Assembly: GCF_020536995.1 (NCBI RefSeq)
Contig: NC_068359.1
Coordinates: 127,024,835-127,088,834 of the forward strand
DNA: 64,000 nt
Direction: 5' to 3'
Origin: Dreissena polymorpha
Lineage: Eukaryota > Mollusca > Bivalvia > Myida > Dreissenidae
How positions within the stretch are numbered: position 1 is the stretch's first letter; each line of letters starts with the position of its first letter. This document shows, in pieces, positions 1-10,980 of the stretch. The translations under genes and the position numbers were made by a program. A model generated the notes under the pieces. It worked only from the letters and a program-made list of their open reading frames with translations. It ran no database searches and was not told the origin of the DNA.

Positions 1-180
1 AGTGGAGATGGGTGTATAGTGTGGGGGTGTGGTCATTTATTGCATTATCTTCCAAAAATGCAAAAAAATGCAAAAGAAATTGGGGGGAGGATTCTTGGGT
101 GGGATGGTTGGATGGTATTTCAAAAATGAAATAATAAAAATAAATATTTGTGTTTTTTAACCATGTTTGAAAAAAAAAAA
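1..180 (+). repeat. Family B element, left part, cut by window edge
   Basis: G-rich and A-rich text (GTGTGGTCATTTATT, TTGGGTGGGATGGTTGGA, then TTAACCATGTTTGAAAA). The same words recur in order at 56088-56270 inside the complete family B copy, so this is the internal part of a B copy starting outside the window. It is interrupted by a family C copy just after TTAACCATGTTTGAAAA. Confidence 0.65.
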
Positions 181-1281
181 AGAGATGTGTTTGTCAGAAA
201 CACAATGCCCCCTATTGCGCCGCTTTGAAAAAAAAATGTTTTTTTTACCTTTGACCTTGAAGGATGACCTTGAACTTCAACCACTCGAAATGTGCAGCTT
301 TATGAGAACGCCGCTTTGAAATATTTTTGTTTGACCTTTGACCATGAAGGATGACCTTGACCTTGAAGGATGACCTTGACCTTGAACTTCCACCACTCAA
401 AATGTGCAGCTTCATGATAACGCCGCTTTGAAATAATTTGTTTGACCTTTGACCTTAAAGGATGACCTTGACCTTGAAGGATGACATTGACCTTGAGCTT
501 CCATCACTCAAAATGTGAAGCTTCATGATAACGCCGCTTTGAATTTCTTTTTGACCTTTGACCTTGAAGGATGACCTTGACCTTGAACTTCCACCACTCA
601 AAATGTGCAGCTTCACGAGAACGCCACTTTGAAATAAAAAAAGACCTTTTACATTGTAGGATGACCTTGACCTTGAAGGATGACCTTGACCTAGAACTTC
701 CACCACTCAAAATGTGCAGCTTCATGAGCAAGCTGCTTTGAAATTATTTTGTTTTTTTTTACCTTGAAGGATGACCTTGACCTTGAACTTTCACCACTCA
801 AAATGTGCAGCTTCATGAGATACACAGGCATGCCAAATATCAAGTTGCTATCTTCAATATTCAAAAAGTTATGGCCAATGTTAAAGTTTTCGGACGGACA
901 GACGCCATATATTTGACATTCGACCTTGAAGGATGACCTTCACCTTCACCTTTCACCACTCAAAATGTTCAGCTCCATGAGATACTCATGCATGCCAAAT
1001 ATCAAGTTGCTATCTTCAATATTGAAAAAGTTATGGCCAATGTTAAAGTTTTCAGACAGACAGACACCATAAATTTGACATTTGACCTTAAAGGGATGAC
1101 CTTGACCTTTCACCACTCAAAATGTGCAGCTCCATTAGATACACATGCATGCCAAATATCAAGTTGCTATCTTCAAAAGTGAAAACGTTATGGCCAATGA
1201 CAAAGTTTTTTTCGGACGGACGGACTGACATACTGACGGACAGTTCAACTGCTATATGCCACCCTACCGGGGGCATAACAA
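181..1281 (+). mobile_element. Family C tandem-core element, nested in B
   Basis: Starts AGATGTGTTTGTCAGAAACA and ends near ACCGGGGGCATAACA, preceded by a GGACGGACGGACTGACA run. The core is an irregular tandem array: CCACTCAAAATGTGCAGC recurs near 391, 591, 703, 793, 954 and 1111 with steps of about 88-112, then about 160 bp. Each unit carries TGACCTTGACC words. No coding capacity is visible. A second copy starts at 63738. Tandem core, GACGG run and terminal C/G hairpin match the build of bivalve pearl or Helitron-like non-autonomous elements; assignment to that class is inference. Confidence 0.7.
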
Positions 1282-1981
1282 TTATTTTTTTGGGGTGGGG
1301 GTAGGGAGTATAGTATGAGGGTGTGGTGGTCATTTATTACATATTCTTTAATTAAAAAAAATAATGGGGGGGATTGAGGGGGGATTCGGGGGAGGAATTT
1401 TTGGGGGGCATGGGGGATGGTTTGGGTGGAGTCTATTGTGGTATGTCAGGTAAGAGTTGTTTTGTCAAAGTATCAATCAAATCGAATCATAAATAAAGAA
1501 GTAATGGCAATTTTAGCAAAGTTTAATAATTTGACCTTGAGAGTCAAGGCCATTCAAAGGTCAAGGTAAAATTCAACTTGCCAGGTACATTACACTCATG
1601 ATAGCATGAAAGTATTTGAAATGTAAAAGCAAAAGCCTTGATACTTTAGAAGTAAAGTGGATCTAAACATAAAATGTAACCATATATTCAAAGTTACTAA
1701 GTCAAAAAAGGGCCATAATTCCGTAAAAATGACAACCAGAGTTATGCAACTTGTTCGTTACTGTCCCCTTATGATTATTTGCGAGTGTTCCAAGTATGAA
1801 AGCAATATCTATGATACTTTAGGGGTAAAGTGGACCAAAACACGAAACTTTTCAAGTATAAAGGGCCCATAATTCCGTCAAAATGCCAGTCAGAGTTACA
1901 TAACTTTGCCTGCACAGTCCCCTTACGATAGTAAGTAAGTGTTGAAAGTATGAAAGCAATAACTTTGATACTTTAGGAAAC
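1282..1981 (+). repeat. Family B element, middle part
   Basis: Resumes B after the C insertion: G-rich block, then ATTGTGGTATGTCAGGTAAG and several diverged units containing GGGCCATAATTCCGT, GAAAGCAAT and ATACTTTAG. The same order occurs at 56270-56850. It breaks off at ATACTTTAGGAAA where a family A copy begins, and continues at 4696 with AGTGGACCTAAA. Confidence 0.65.
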
Positions 1982-2192
1982 CAGGGCTGTTTGTAAAACA
2001 TGCATGCCCCCCATATGGGCTGTCAGTTGTAGTGGAAGCCATTGTGTGAATACGTTTTTTGTCACTGTGACCTTGACCTTTGAACTTATGTAATTTAATC
2101 TGGAAATCATTGTACTATTTCGAGTCACTGTGGCCTTGACCTTTGACCTAGTGACCTGAAAATCAATAGAGGTCATCTGCCAGTCATGATCA
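1982..2192 (+). mobile_element. Family A element, 5' part
   Basis: Carries the family A head (GGGCTGTTTGTAAAACATGC, CCCCATATGGGCTGTCAG) and about one 145-bp core unit with TGACCTTTGACCTAGTGACC. It stops abruptly at ATGATCAAGG where G-rich DNA starts. The matching 3' part lies at 4449-4695, so the copy appears split by about 2.25 kb of later sequence. Confidence 0.7.
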
Positions 2193-3033
2193 AGGGGGGA
2201 GTGAGAGGGGGTATTTTTTTTTTTAAGAGGGGGGGGGCCGAGGGGAGGGGGTAGGGGGGAGTGAGAGGAGGGTATAATGTGGGGTGTGTTAATTTATAAA
2301 ATGTTAAAAAAAATAATTAATTGAGGGGGTTGGGGGGTGGGGGGTGAGAGGGGGGTATAATTTGGGGTGGGGTAATTTATAAGATGTTTTAAAAAAAATA
2401 GGGGGGGGGGTGGGGGGGTAGGGGGTGTGGGGGGTCAGAGGGGGTATAATGGGGGGTGTGGTAATTTATAAGATGTTTAAAAAAAAATGGGGGGGGTAGG
2501 GGGTGAGAGGGGATATAATGTGGGGTGTGGTAATTTATTAGATGTTTAAAAAAAAATTGGGGGTTGGGGGGGTAGGGGGGTGGGGGGTGAGAGGGGGGTA
2601 TAATGTGGGGTGTGTTAATTTATAAGATGTTTAAAAAAAAATTGGGGGGGGTGGGGGGTAGGGGGGATGGGGGGGTTGAGGGGGGTATTATTTGGGGTGT
2701 GGTAATTTATTCGATTTAAAAAAAATCTTTTTTTTTGGGGGGGGAGATTGGGGGTGGGGGGGGGTAGGGGGGGGGTGGGGGGATGAGAGGGGGGTATAAT
2801 TCGGGGTGTGTGTGGTAATTTAATAAGATGTTAAAAAAAAAATGGGGGGTGGGGGGGAGGGGGGGTTGGGTGTGAGAGGGGGATATAATGTGGGGTGTGG
2901 TAATTTATTACATGTTTAAATTTATTTTTATTTTTTTTGGGGGGGGGGTGGGGGGTGGGGGTGGTGGGGGTAGGGGGTGGGGGTGAGAGGGGGGTATAAT
3001 GTGGGGTGGGGTAATTTATAAGACGTTTAAAAA
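2193..3033 (+). repeat. G-rich minisatellite
   Basis: About ten diverged units of roughly 80-90 bp. Each has a run of G tracts, GTGAGAGGGGGGTATAATGT, GGGGTGTGGTAATTTATAAG, ATGTTTAAAAAAAA. The G runs (four or more runs of 3-9 G per unit) are strong G-quadruplex candidates on the plus strand. The same unit recurs at 3715-3990 and, in shorter form, in the family B copies near 45620-45770 and 56150-56280. Confidence 0.85.
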
Positions 3034-3714
3034 ACAGAGGACAAAATTGTCACAAAACCAGGTTTTCATTGTGAAAAAAAAATCTGATAAAGGGAGAAAA
3101 CTCAAACTGAACTTTTGAAATGACCAAAAAAAATTAACCCCCTTTGTAAGTTTTTTTTTTTTTTTTAAATCTATTTTTAGTCGTGGCGACCTTGACATTG
3201 GAGATATTGACGTGATTCTTTCGTGGGACACACCGTCCCATGATGGTGAACAAATGTGCCAAATGATTTTAAAATCTCACAATGAATGACATAGTTATGG
3301 CCAGGACAAGCTAATTTATGGCCATTTTTGACCTTTGAACTCCAAGTGTGACCTTGACCTTGGAGATATCGACGTAATTATTTCGCGCGACACACCGTCC
3401 AATGATGGTGAACAAATGTGCCAAATGATTTTAAAATCTGACGATGAACGACATAGTTATGGCTCGGACAAGCTCATTTATGGCCATTTTTGACCTTTGA
3501 ACTCAAAGTGTGACCTTGACCTTGGAGATATCGACGTAATTATTTCGCGCGACACACCGTCCAATGATGGTGAACAAATGTGCCAAATGATTTTAAAATC
3601 TGACAATGAACGACATAGTTATGGCCCGGACAAGCTTATTCCGCCAGCCCGCCAGCCAGCCCGCCCGCATTCGCCAATCTAATAACCAGTTTTTTTCCTT
3701 CGGAAAACCTGGTT
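3034..3714 (+). mobile_element. Family D element with 162-bp tandem core
   Basis: Inserted in the G-rich array. An inverted pair AACCAGGTTTTC (3056) and GAAAACCTGGTT (3703-3714) bounds it, and TTAAAAA occurs on both sides, as expected for a duplicated target. The core holds nearly three copies of a 162-bp unit (TGGAGATAT at 3199, 3361 and 3523; GACACACCGTCC and GACATAGTTATGGC in each), followed by CCGCCAGCCCGCC-type short repeats. Non-coding; no transposase seen. Confidence 0.7.
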
Positions 3715-3990
3715 AAAAATGGGGGGGAAAGGGGGGTGGGGGGTGAGAGGGGGGTATAATGTGGGTAGTGGTAATTTATAAGATGTTTTAAAAAAAAAAA
3801 ATGGGGGGGTGGGGGGTTGGGGGGTGGGGGAGGTAGATGGGGTGGGGGGGTATTTGGGAGTGAGAGGGGGGTATAATGTGGGGTGTGGTAATTTATTAGA
3901 TGTTTGAAAAAAAATTGGGGGGGTAGGGGGGGAGGGGGGAGTGATGGGGGGGGTATCATGTGGGATGTTTAAAAAAATAATTGGGGGGTG
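3715..3990 (+). repeat. G-rich minisatellite, second block
   Basis: Same unit as 2193-3033, continuing after the family D insertion. The pre-insertion text TTTAAAAAAAATGGGG can be recognised across the junction. Confidence 0.8.
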
Positions 3991-4448
3991 AGGTTAGGGG
4001 GGGAAGGATTCTGGTAGGGGCGTGGGGTATTGTTTGGGTGGAATCCATTGTGGTATTCAGGTAAGTGTTGTTTTGTCAAAGTAATAATAAATGTGATCAT
4101 AAAAAATAACAAATGATCACACACTGACATGAACAAATTTCCCCTATTTATAAAACATGAAATTTAAACTTATTGCATTTGTTTCCCCTGTATTTAAGAA
4201 AGATATAATAGTGTATTACCTCCCCTGTCCTGCTTATATTTATATTATTCAACAAAATTAAACATTAACACAATATTTAATATACAAAATATACAAAAAA
4301 TCTCATATTCTGATAATATTTTTACTGATCCACTTTATTTTAATCAAAGGATGATGTTTTATTGGACTGATAATTATAGATTTAGGATTACAGTCCAGTT
4401 GCTTCAGTAATATTGTTCAGAGTTTGCCCTGTTGGCCGCGTATGCATT
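3991..4448. other. B-like tail and unassigned AT-rich DNA
   Basis: 3991-4080 holds B-like text (GGGTGGAATCCATTGTGGTA, CAGGTAAGTGTTGTTTTGTC). From 4081 to 4448 the sequence is AT-rich with no gene, tandem repeat or recognised element. Confidence 0.5.
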
Positions 4449-4695
4449 CTTGAGTTATCATTCAAAAACCATTTTACTATTTTGAGTCACTGTGACCTTG
4501 ACCTTTGACCCAGTGACCTCAAATACAATAGGGGTCATCTGCGAGTCATGATCAATGTACCTATGAAGTTTCATGATCCTAGGCCCAAGCATTCTTGAAT
4601 TATCATCTGACAACCACAGATCGACAGACCGACATACAGACAGACCGACATGAGCAAAGCAATATACCCCCTCTTCTTCGAAGGGGGGCATAAAA
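4449..4695 (+). mobile_element. Family A element, 3' part
   Basis: One and a half 145-bp units, then a CGACAGACCGACATACAGAC run and the terminal hairpin CCCCCTCTTCTTCGAAGGGG followed by GGCATAAAAA. Flanking B text resumes at once (AGTGGACC), pairing this end with the head at 1982. Confidence 0.75.
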
Positions 4696-5136
4696 AGTGG
4701 ACCTAAAAACAAAACTTAACCAAATTTTCTAAGTATAAAAAGGGCACATAATTCTGTCAAAATGCCAGTAGGAGTTACGTAACTTTGCCTGCACAGTCCC
4801 ATTATGATAGTTAGTAAGTGTTGCAAGTATGAAAGCAATAGCTTTGATACTTAAGGAATAAAATGGACCTAAACACAAAACTCAACCAAAATTTTCAATT
4901 TTCTAAGTATAAAAAGTGCACATAATTCTGTCAAAATGCAAGCCAGAGTTATCTTATTTTGCCTGCCCAGTCCCCTCATGATAGTTAGTAAGTGTACCAA
5001 GTTTGAATGCAATAGCATTGATACTTTATGAGAAAAGTGGACCTAAACGCAAAACTTAACCGGACGCCGAGGCCGACACCGACGCCAAGGTGATGACAAT
5101 AGCTCATAATTTTTTTTCAAAAAATATATGAGCTAA
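4696..5136 (+). repeat. Family B element, 3' part
   Basis: Three diverged units (GACCTAAACACAAAACT, CACATAATTCTGTCAAAATG, CAGTCCCCTCATGATAGTTA) then the B tail: CGGACGCCGAGGCCGACACC, CGCCAAGGTGATGACAATAG and ATATATGAGCTAAAA. The same order ends the B copies at 46742 and 57502. Confidence 0.65.
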
Positions 5137-6530
5137 AAATGGCATTCATATTATCAAGATAAACATTCTAATTAATTTTCATCAAGACTGAGTCATAAAT
5201 GTGGCCTCCATTTAGGGAACAAGTTTTTTCTAAGATGTGACCAAGTGTCCTATTTTTTTACCAACGTAGCCCAGATGTAATCTTAACCTAGATATTGTCA
5301 AGGCATGACATTTGACCAAGCTTTAGATTGAATAATTAAAGCGGCCTCTACAGTGGCAAAAAGATTTTCTTATGGTTTTCGTCATAAGCATGACGCAGTT
5401 CTCATGAATAATCAGTATGTTATTAATTAGTGAAGCTCAAGGATGGACGTCCTGCTCTTAGCGAGTCAGCAAGAAAAGGGAAAGGGAGCGTCAAAAAAAT
5501 GAAAGTGTATGTGGGGCAATAGATAACTTTGTTTATGGATCTTTATCTTTATATTTAATTTGGAGCGCACTCGCCTGAGATTTGTATTAGGTCGGTTGGC
5601 TCGTAAATATTCGGATATCGTTTCGGGAAATTCAAATGGAATATAGAGAATAATAGGTTAGTGTTGATTATAGATCAGGTTTATCATGCGAGGCTTAGAA
5701 AACAAAAAGCACGAGCCTTGGCGAGTGCTTTTTCGTTTTTCGTGCCAAGCATGATAAACCTGATCTATAATCAACACTAATCTATTATTCTATTTATCCC
5801 ATTTTTTATTTTGTAAACCTTTTTATTTAAACAAAATTAGTTTGATTGGATAATTTCACCTGATTTATGACATCATTTCGTCGAATATTGACGTCATTTC
5901 CTGCCGTTGATTATAGATGATATTAAATCAATGGGGCTTTAATCAACCGAAATCGCTGTAAAAGTGGGATAAATATATTTTCCCACAAGAAATAAATACG
6001 AGCGTTTTGTATCTCGTTAAATCAATGTTACCAGACCACATCTAGCGTTGAAATTTTGGCTATTGCTATAAGGAACACTGATTTGTTGATGGGTTAACTT
6101 TATTTTTTTGTTTATGGGTTAACTTTATTTAACGAAATATTTTACGAAATATTCGATAATTTTGAGTGGTTATGAATCTTTAAACGTAAGTTACTGATAT
6201 TCAAATTGGGGCTAGATATTGTCCAAAAAAGCATTTTTACAAAGTTTCATCAAGATTCAGCAACCCATGTGGCCTCTGCAGTGGTTACAAGGTTTTTCAA
6301 ATATTTGACCTGTTAACCCTATTTTTGATCGCACATGACCCCGAACAAGGTCTATTTATTGTATGGATAAACTTTCTGATTCAGTTCCTTCAAAATTGGA
6401 TGAAAAATATGACCTCTACAATTTAAACGAGATAAAATTTTACGCAAACCGCACGACAACGGACGCCAGACAAAGGTTGAACAACAATAGCTCACCATGA
6501 GAACTTTGCGCTCTTGTGAGCATAAAAGGG
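5137..6530 (+). mobile_element. Diverged family F element with inserted hairpin
   Basis: F-type words (TTTCATCAAGATT, TGTGGCCTCC, AGTGGTTACAAGG) in an old, degraded copy, ending with GACGCCAGACAAAGGTTGAA and CTCACCATGAGAACTTTGCG. The F text is interrupted from about 5450 to 6170 by unrelated sequence containing the inverted repeat at 5649-5789. Non-coding. Confidence 0.5.
5649..5789. mobile_element. Palindromic MITE-like hairpin
   Basis: Left arm AATAATAGGTTAGTGTTGAT... TTATCATGC; right arm GCATGATAA... ATCAACACTAATCTATTATT. The arms are nearly perfect over more than 40 bp, with a shorter inner repeat (AAAAAGCACGAG / CGAGTGCTTTTT). No coding capacity. Probably a foldback MITE. Confidence 0.7.
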
Positions 6531-6696
6531 TATGTTTGCCTCATTTGAATGAAAATTAGAAATAATTCTAATTCTACTTCTGTGATCTGAATGGCCCAAT
6601 AACAATATCAACATTGTTATTATCATATACAAACTAAGCATGTTTGGTTAAATTTGGTTAAAACTAATTTACTGGTACTGAGCTAAATAATTTCAG

Positions 6697-6774
6697 ATGG
6701 CCTAATGACAGCGGACAACTTACGCTGCAAGAAGGTACCCAATACAAAAAGCCTGTCGAGAACTTCTTGCTAAG
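6697..6774 (+). other. Exon-like 78-bp segment (strand uncertain)
   Basis: On the plus strand it has a near-ideal acceptor (CTAAATAATTTCAG before 6697) and donor (AAG|GTGAGC at 6775). One frame is open (WPNDSGQLTLQ... KKPVENFLL). The opposite strand also shows an acceptor (TTTATAG or CCTTAG) and a strong donor (GTAAGTTG) and is open in more than one frame. It lies just downstream of the minus-strand CARD-like exon and could be its next exon, but the intron would be only about 53-60 bp and I see no convincing CARD match. No function assigned. Confidence 0.3.
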
Positions 6775-6823
6775 GTGAGCTATAAATATTAAATACAAAA
6801 GCTCATATGGAGTTGTTTTAGGT

Positions 6824-7220
6824 TTATACCATCAGGTCATCATATTCCTCTTGTTTGAGAAATCCACACTTCTTCAGTGCAACCAGAATCACATCCGGAT
6901 CCATCTCTGTAACGATCTTCTTGTGAGCCCTGTTAAGGGCACGACGACACTGGTCCTCATCTTAAGGGCACACACAAAAAGATGGCATCCATTATTGGAA
7001 TCAATCTGACTACTCAACATTAAAAAAGGACTATCTCGATGAAAAATAACTCATGATTGCAATATTAGAAAATCAATTTACAAGTACAAGAGAACAAAGT
7101 GAGAAAGTGTAAGGCTACATAACCTTGGTGTGTTACACATATATAAGGTAACTGACTTTGTAATAAATCTCTGTTTGAGTAAATAAAAGAAATGCAACTA
7201 GATGTTAATTGGTACAAAAC

Positions 7221-7283
<63 letters not shown>

Positions 7284-9403
7284 ACACACACACACAAATG
7301 AATTATTTTGAAAATAGGGTTGGACGGGGATTCAGTTTAATAAACAACATACGTAGGAAAATGGAAACAACAAAGCCATTCGGATTTTACAAGGATTTTG
7401 AAGGGTTTCAATTTTGACATGCTTCAGTCCAATAATAACAAAAGTTCTAAATATTCAAAGAAAAACTTATATATGGTTTTCCAGTTGTGCTTTTATGGAA
7501 TGCAAACACCAATACTATTTTACTATTCTGTAAAATAGTGTTTATACATGAAATTAATGAATGCCTCGGAATGCAATATAACATTAGTTACAAAGTTTTA
7601 TGCAGAAGTGCAAATGCTAAATGTACGAAATGAAACCAACAACTACAATATAGAGTAAGCAAAAAATTGGTTGTTTTTGTAACACAGTGTCTAATCTCTG
7701 TCATATAATCCCAGCGTGTAGGCGGATTTGATGACAGTCGGCGGACACATCCCAACACGAAAGAAAAATAAATATACCAGATCAATATAGCAGAAATCAG
7801 CCACTATATTTATACATTTTTATCAGCTTGCCTGGTTTATATCTTTTTAATAAGGCCTTCCACTATGGCGGTTATTTTCAAATATTGACATAATAAGGCA
7901 AAATAACGCAGTCCCACTTGAATGAAATATGTGTTCTACATTTGCAAATATGTTTGATCTTCTTCTTAATGTTTGTATTAACTACCAAAAATCCATATTT
8001 ACGAGGAATATGGATGCGGTTTTGGGTGATTGTAGTACGGACCTGTGATACCAATATGAACACAAAGTCAAGAAATTAAAATATTATCTGATCATTTCTA
8101 CATGTATATTCATTTTTATTGATATGCATGTAAGAACCATACATTCAGGTTGTTTAGTTTTCAATTTAATGGTGCTGAAGATTCAATTCTTAATTAGACT
8201 ATCCAATTACTGGTTGGACCCCAACTCATGAAGCGTTTGAATATATGTTTATACATCAAACAATTCACAACACAACTCTGACAGTAACCCTTATCCTCAT
8301 CGTACCGGTCCTCCACATTGTATTGTTAGTTTAACGAGTCCACTTAAACAGCCATCAAGAAGTAGTGGATGGTTACTTTTTTAGAAGTTGTAATGTACTT
8401 GCTGTTTTTAAATTAACGTTACGACGATCATTATTATATTTTCCTGTTTCAAGGTTTTCAAAAGCTTTCGAATATAAAGAAGTGAAACCAAGAGTCAAAT
8501 GATCCCATGCTAAAAATGTGCCTGGGTCGAATATATTTCTGAGGGACATAATAATTAAGTGTAGATCTTTTGTTTAAGAGTTTTTGTAAATTGTTCAACG
8601 AATGTTGATGTGTATGCATGTGATTACAATACTGTACAAACCTAAACAACACTTTGTGTTTAAAAAAAAACATTTTGTGTTAGTTTCATTGTAATATTTG
8701 CATCGAAATAATGCAAGGTCGATAATTTGGAGTAGTCAAAAGATACAATATTGCAAAAGGCTAACATAAAAAAGCATCAGATTCTGCTTCAATTGAAATC
8801 CCTGTATTTCCATTGGAAAATACCGGTAGATCATGTTAACTCCAGACTGATGTTCTGATTATTTAAACCCAAAACACTTGTATGTGTGTGTTTAGGTTTT
8901 ATCAATATAATCAACAAATGTGTCAAAGGTATCTCACTTAAGAAATAATGTTAAAATATTTAAAACAAAAAAGCTCATGCGCGTAGTAGCAAATAAAGTA
9001 CTGGTACTATTAGAGGCATTGTACATGATACAGCTTACTTCGGGGAGCTAATTCTAGCAAGTATTGGGTCAAAACATTGCCGATTTAAACGCATTGTTTG
9101 TTGTTATGTCAAAGAGTACATATTTAACTATAGATTAGCATATAAAACATGTGTGTTTTGAAAACTTTTGAAATCTTTACACTAACAAAAATTCGGTGTA
9201 TACATCAATATGGCAGATAATAAGGATTCACATGCTATATCTAAGAGCTAAATAATATGTATCCTTAATACGGTATAACGTGGATCGTTTATTATTTAAT
9301 TAAATTCAAAAGAATGTGTGAAAAAATCTTATACTTACTCAATTTGTTTTGCAGCTGCTCTGCCATGTTTGTATTATTGAAATATTGTTAATCCTGCATT
9401 ATG
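6824..9403 (-). CDS. CARD-like domain protein, two 5' exons, partial
   Basis: Exon 1 (minus, about 9403-9339): acceptor-like TTTTTTTCCAG, short 5' UTR, then ATG at 9366 in the context AAACATGG. It encodes MAEQLQNKL plus one base and ends at a GTAAGTAT donor. Exon 2 starts at 6960 after CCCTTAAG. The split codon A|AT (Asn) joins the phases exactly and continues EDQCRRALNRAHKK, then IVTEMDPDVILVALKKCG and FLKQEEYDDLM. This fits helices 1-3 of a CARD death-fold domain (basic helix 1, 'xMDPDxxLxxLxxxGxLxxEEYxxL'). The frame either stops at 6824 (TAA) after MV or splices at ATG|GTATAA (6829). A full CARD needs about 85-90 residues and 53 are visible, so at least one downstream exon is expected. 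CARDs mediate homotypic assembly in apoptosis and innate immune signalling. Exon phasing is seen; the family call is by eye. Confidence 0.6.
6961..9338 (-). other. Intron of the CARD-like gene
   Basis: AT-rich, no convincing exon or intact element. It contains the (CA)n tract listed separately. GT/AG borders are GTAAGTAT at 9338 and CCCTTAAG at 6961 (minus strand). Confidence 0.5.
7222..7297. repeat. (CA)n microsatellite
   Basis: About 37 CA units with one ATA interruption near 7279. Length-variable tract inside the putative CARD-gene intron. Confidence 0.97.
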
Positions 9404-9841
9404 CTGGAAAAAAACAACAACATATTATAATGTTTTAAAACATATCACACTACATATGAATTTAAGGACAAAAAATTGAAAATAATAAACAGATTTATAG
9501 CATAAAAGTAAGCAAAATTATCAATTTGAACGACTATTGGCATAAATAATAAATATAATGGCTACTTTAAATAAAATTTGCTATAACTCGCAGCACTCCA
9601 AACTGGTACTTAGTTAATAAATGAAAAAGGGCTATTTTCCATTTCATACATTACTATGTTTATTTACATAATTAAAACATCTTAGTAAAGTATATCAGAA
9701 TAAGGCAACTACTTCATAGATTTGTGTAAATCAGTGAATGTTTGGACAGCGTGGTCTTTCATAACAACTTCTTGAGTCGACAGGGGCCGTTATGAAATTG
9801 GACCGTTCTGACCTTACATTTGCGCTAGCGTAAACGGGTTA
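9404..9841. other. Region upstream of the CARD-like exon 1
   Basis: AT-rich. A pyrimidine tract plus CAG on the minus strand at 9404-9420 suggests exon 1 is preceded by another, untranslated exon. No promoter motif can be called. Confidence 0.35.
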
Positions 9842-10980
9842 TGGAGGTTTCGGTAAATGACAAGTTCGGTAAATTGATTTATAGAGTAAAAGCCGTGGAG
9901 GTTTCGGTAAATTGATTTTATAGAGGAGGTATACCTACAACGAGGTGTTAATGACACCTATTATTGGCTTACAATAACATTAGGGGCATTTATTTGCAAA
10001 CTGTGGATTAATTTTGATGTACATTAATTGAGTTGTTTGGCACTAATTAATTTATCGGTTTAAATGTACGGACTTGATTTTATCAAATTAGAGATGTTTG
10101 CAAAGTTTTATTATTAATTATCCAGGCTTGCAACCTATAAATATTCTAATCGATGGAGGTAAATTATATATTAAGGTCATGGTCGTTTTGTATTTTATAT
10201 ATGTTTTTAAACAATTAGTTGATAAAAACCTTAATTAAAGCGTATCAGTTAAAAAATATAATAATGTGGCTCTTACAAGAGGTGGCCTCCACGTGGATAC
10301 ATATTCATTATGTTGGCAAACTACCTCATGTTTATATAATGGTTAAGTTTCGGTGGTTTAAAATACTAAGATCAAATATGTTTGTTTCGTATATAAATAA
10401 ATTTCTCGCTTCTTTTTCCTAGTTGTCAGTTAAATTTTATATATTGTTTTTTCTTGTGTTTTTCTCAACCAGAAACCAGAAAGAAATAATAAAACATATA
10501 AATAAATATAAAATTCAACATGAAATCATTTTTATTAAATCATATTTTACAAGAAACTTTTTAAAATAGCATTAAACTTAATTGAAGAGCTTACATTGAT
10601 TCCGCCATAAATCATTATTTCTTATTACTATTATGTTACTATTATGTTATTTAAATAAAAGCACCAATTTAAAAAACAAACAACAGTATTGCGTTATTTA
10701 AATCGTAAAATTAACCAAAAATTTCCTAACAGAATTCGTTTTTCAGAGGTTGCATTTTCATTTCCCTTAATTCTTTACCTCAGGCATAGCATTAATTACT
10801 CTACTCAAAATTAATCCACAGTTTGCAAATAAATGCCCCTAATGTTATTGTAAGCCGATAATAGGTGTCATTAACACCTCGTTGTAGGTATACCTCCTCT
10901 ATAAAATCAATTTACCGAAACCTCCACGGCTTTTACTCTATAAATCAATTTACCGAACTTGTCATTTACCGAAACCTCCA
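9842..10980. mobile_element. Foldback DNA element with 176-bp terminal inverted repeats
   Basis: Left arm 9842-10017 and right arm 10805-10980 are inverted copies of equal length (176 bp) that differ at only one or two positions. They start TGGAGGTTTCGGTAAATGAC and end at GTGGATTAATTTTGA. Within each arm GGAGGTTTCGGTAAAT occurs twice, about 58 bp apart. The middle (about 790 bp) is AT-rich and has no transposase-like frame. No clear target duplication is visible, though GCGTAAAC occurs just outside both ends. A recent non-autonomous transposon; superfamily unknown. Confidence 0.85.

Noticed and set aside
3636-3959. 107-codon Pro-rich minus-strand frame
   Set aside because: Translation of G-rich minisatellite DNA and a CCGCC run.
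7065-7417. Cys/Val- and His/Thr-repeat frames
   Set aside because: Products of the (CA)n tract.
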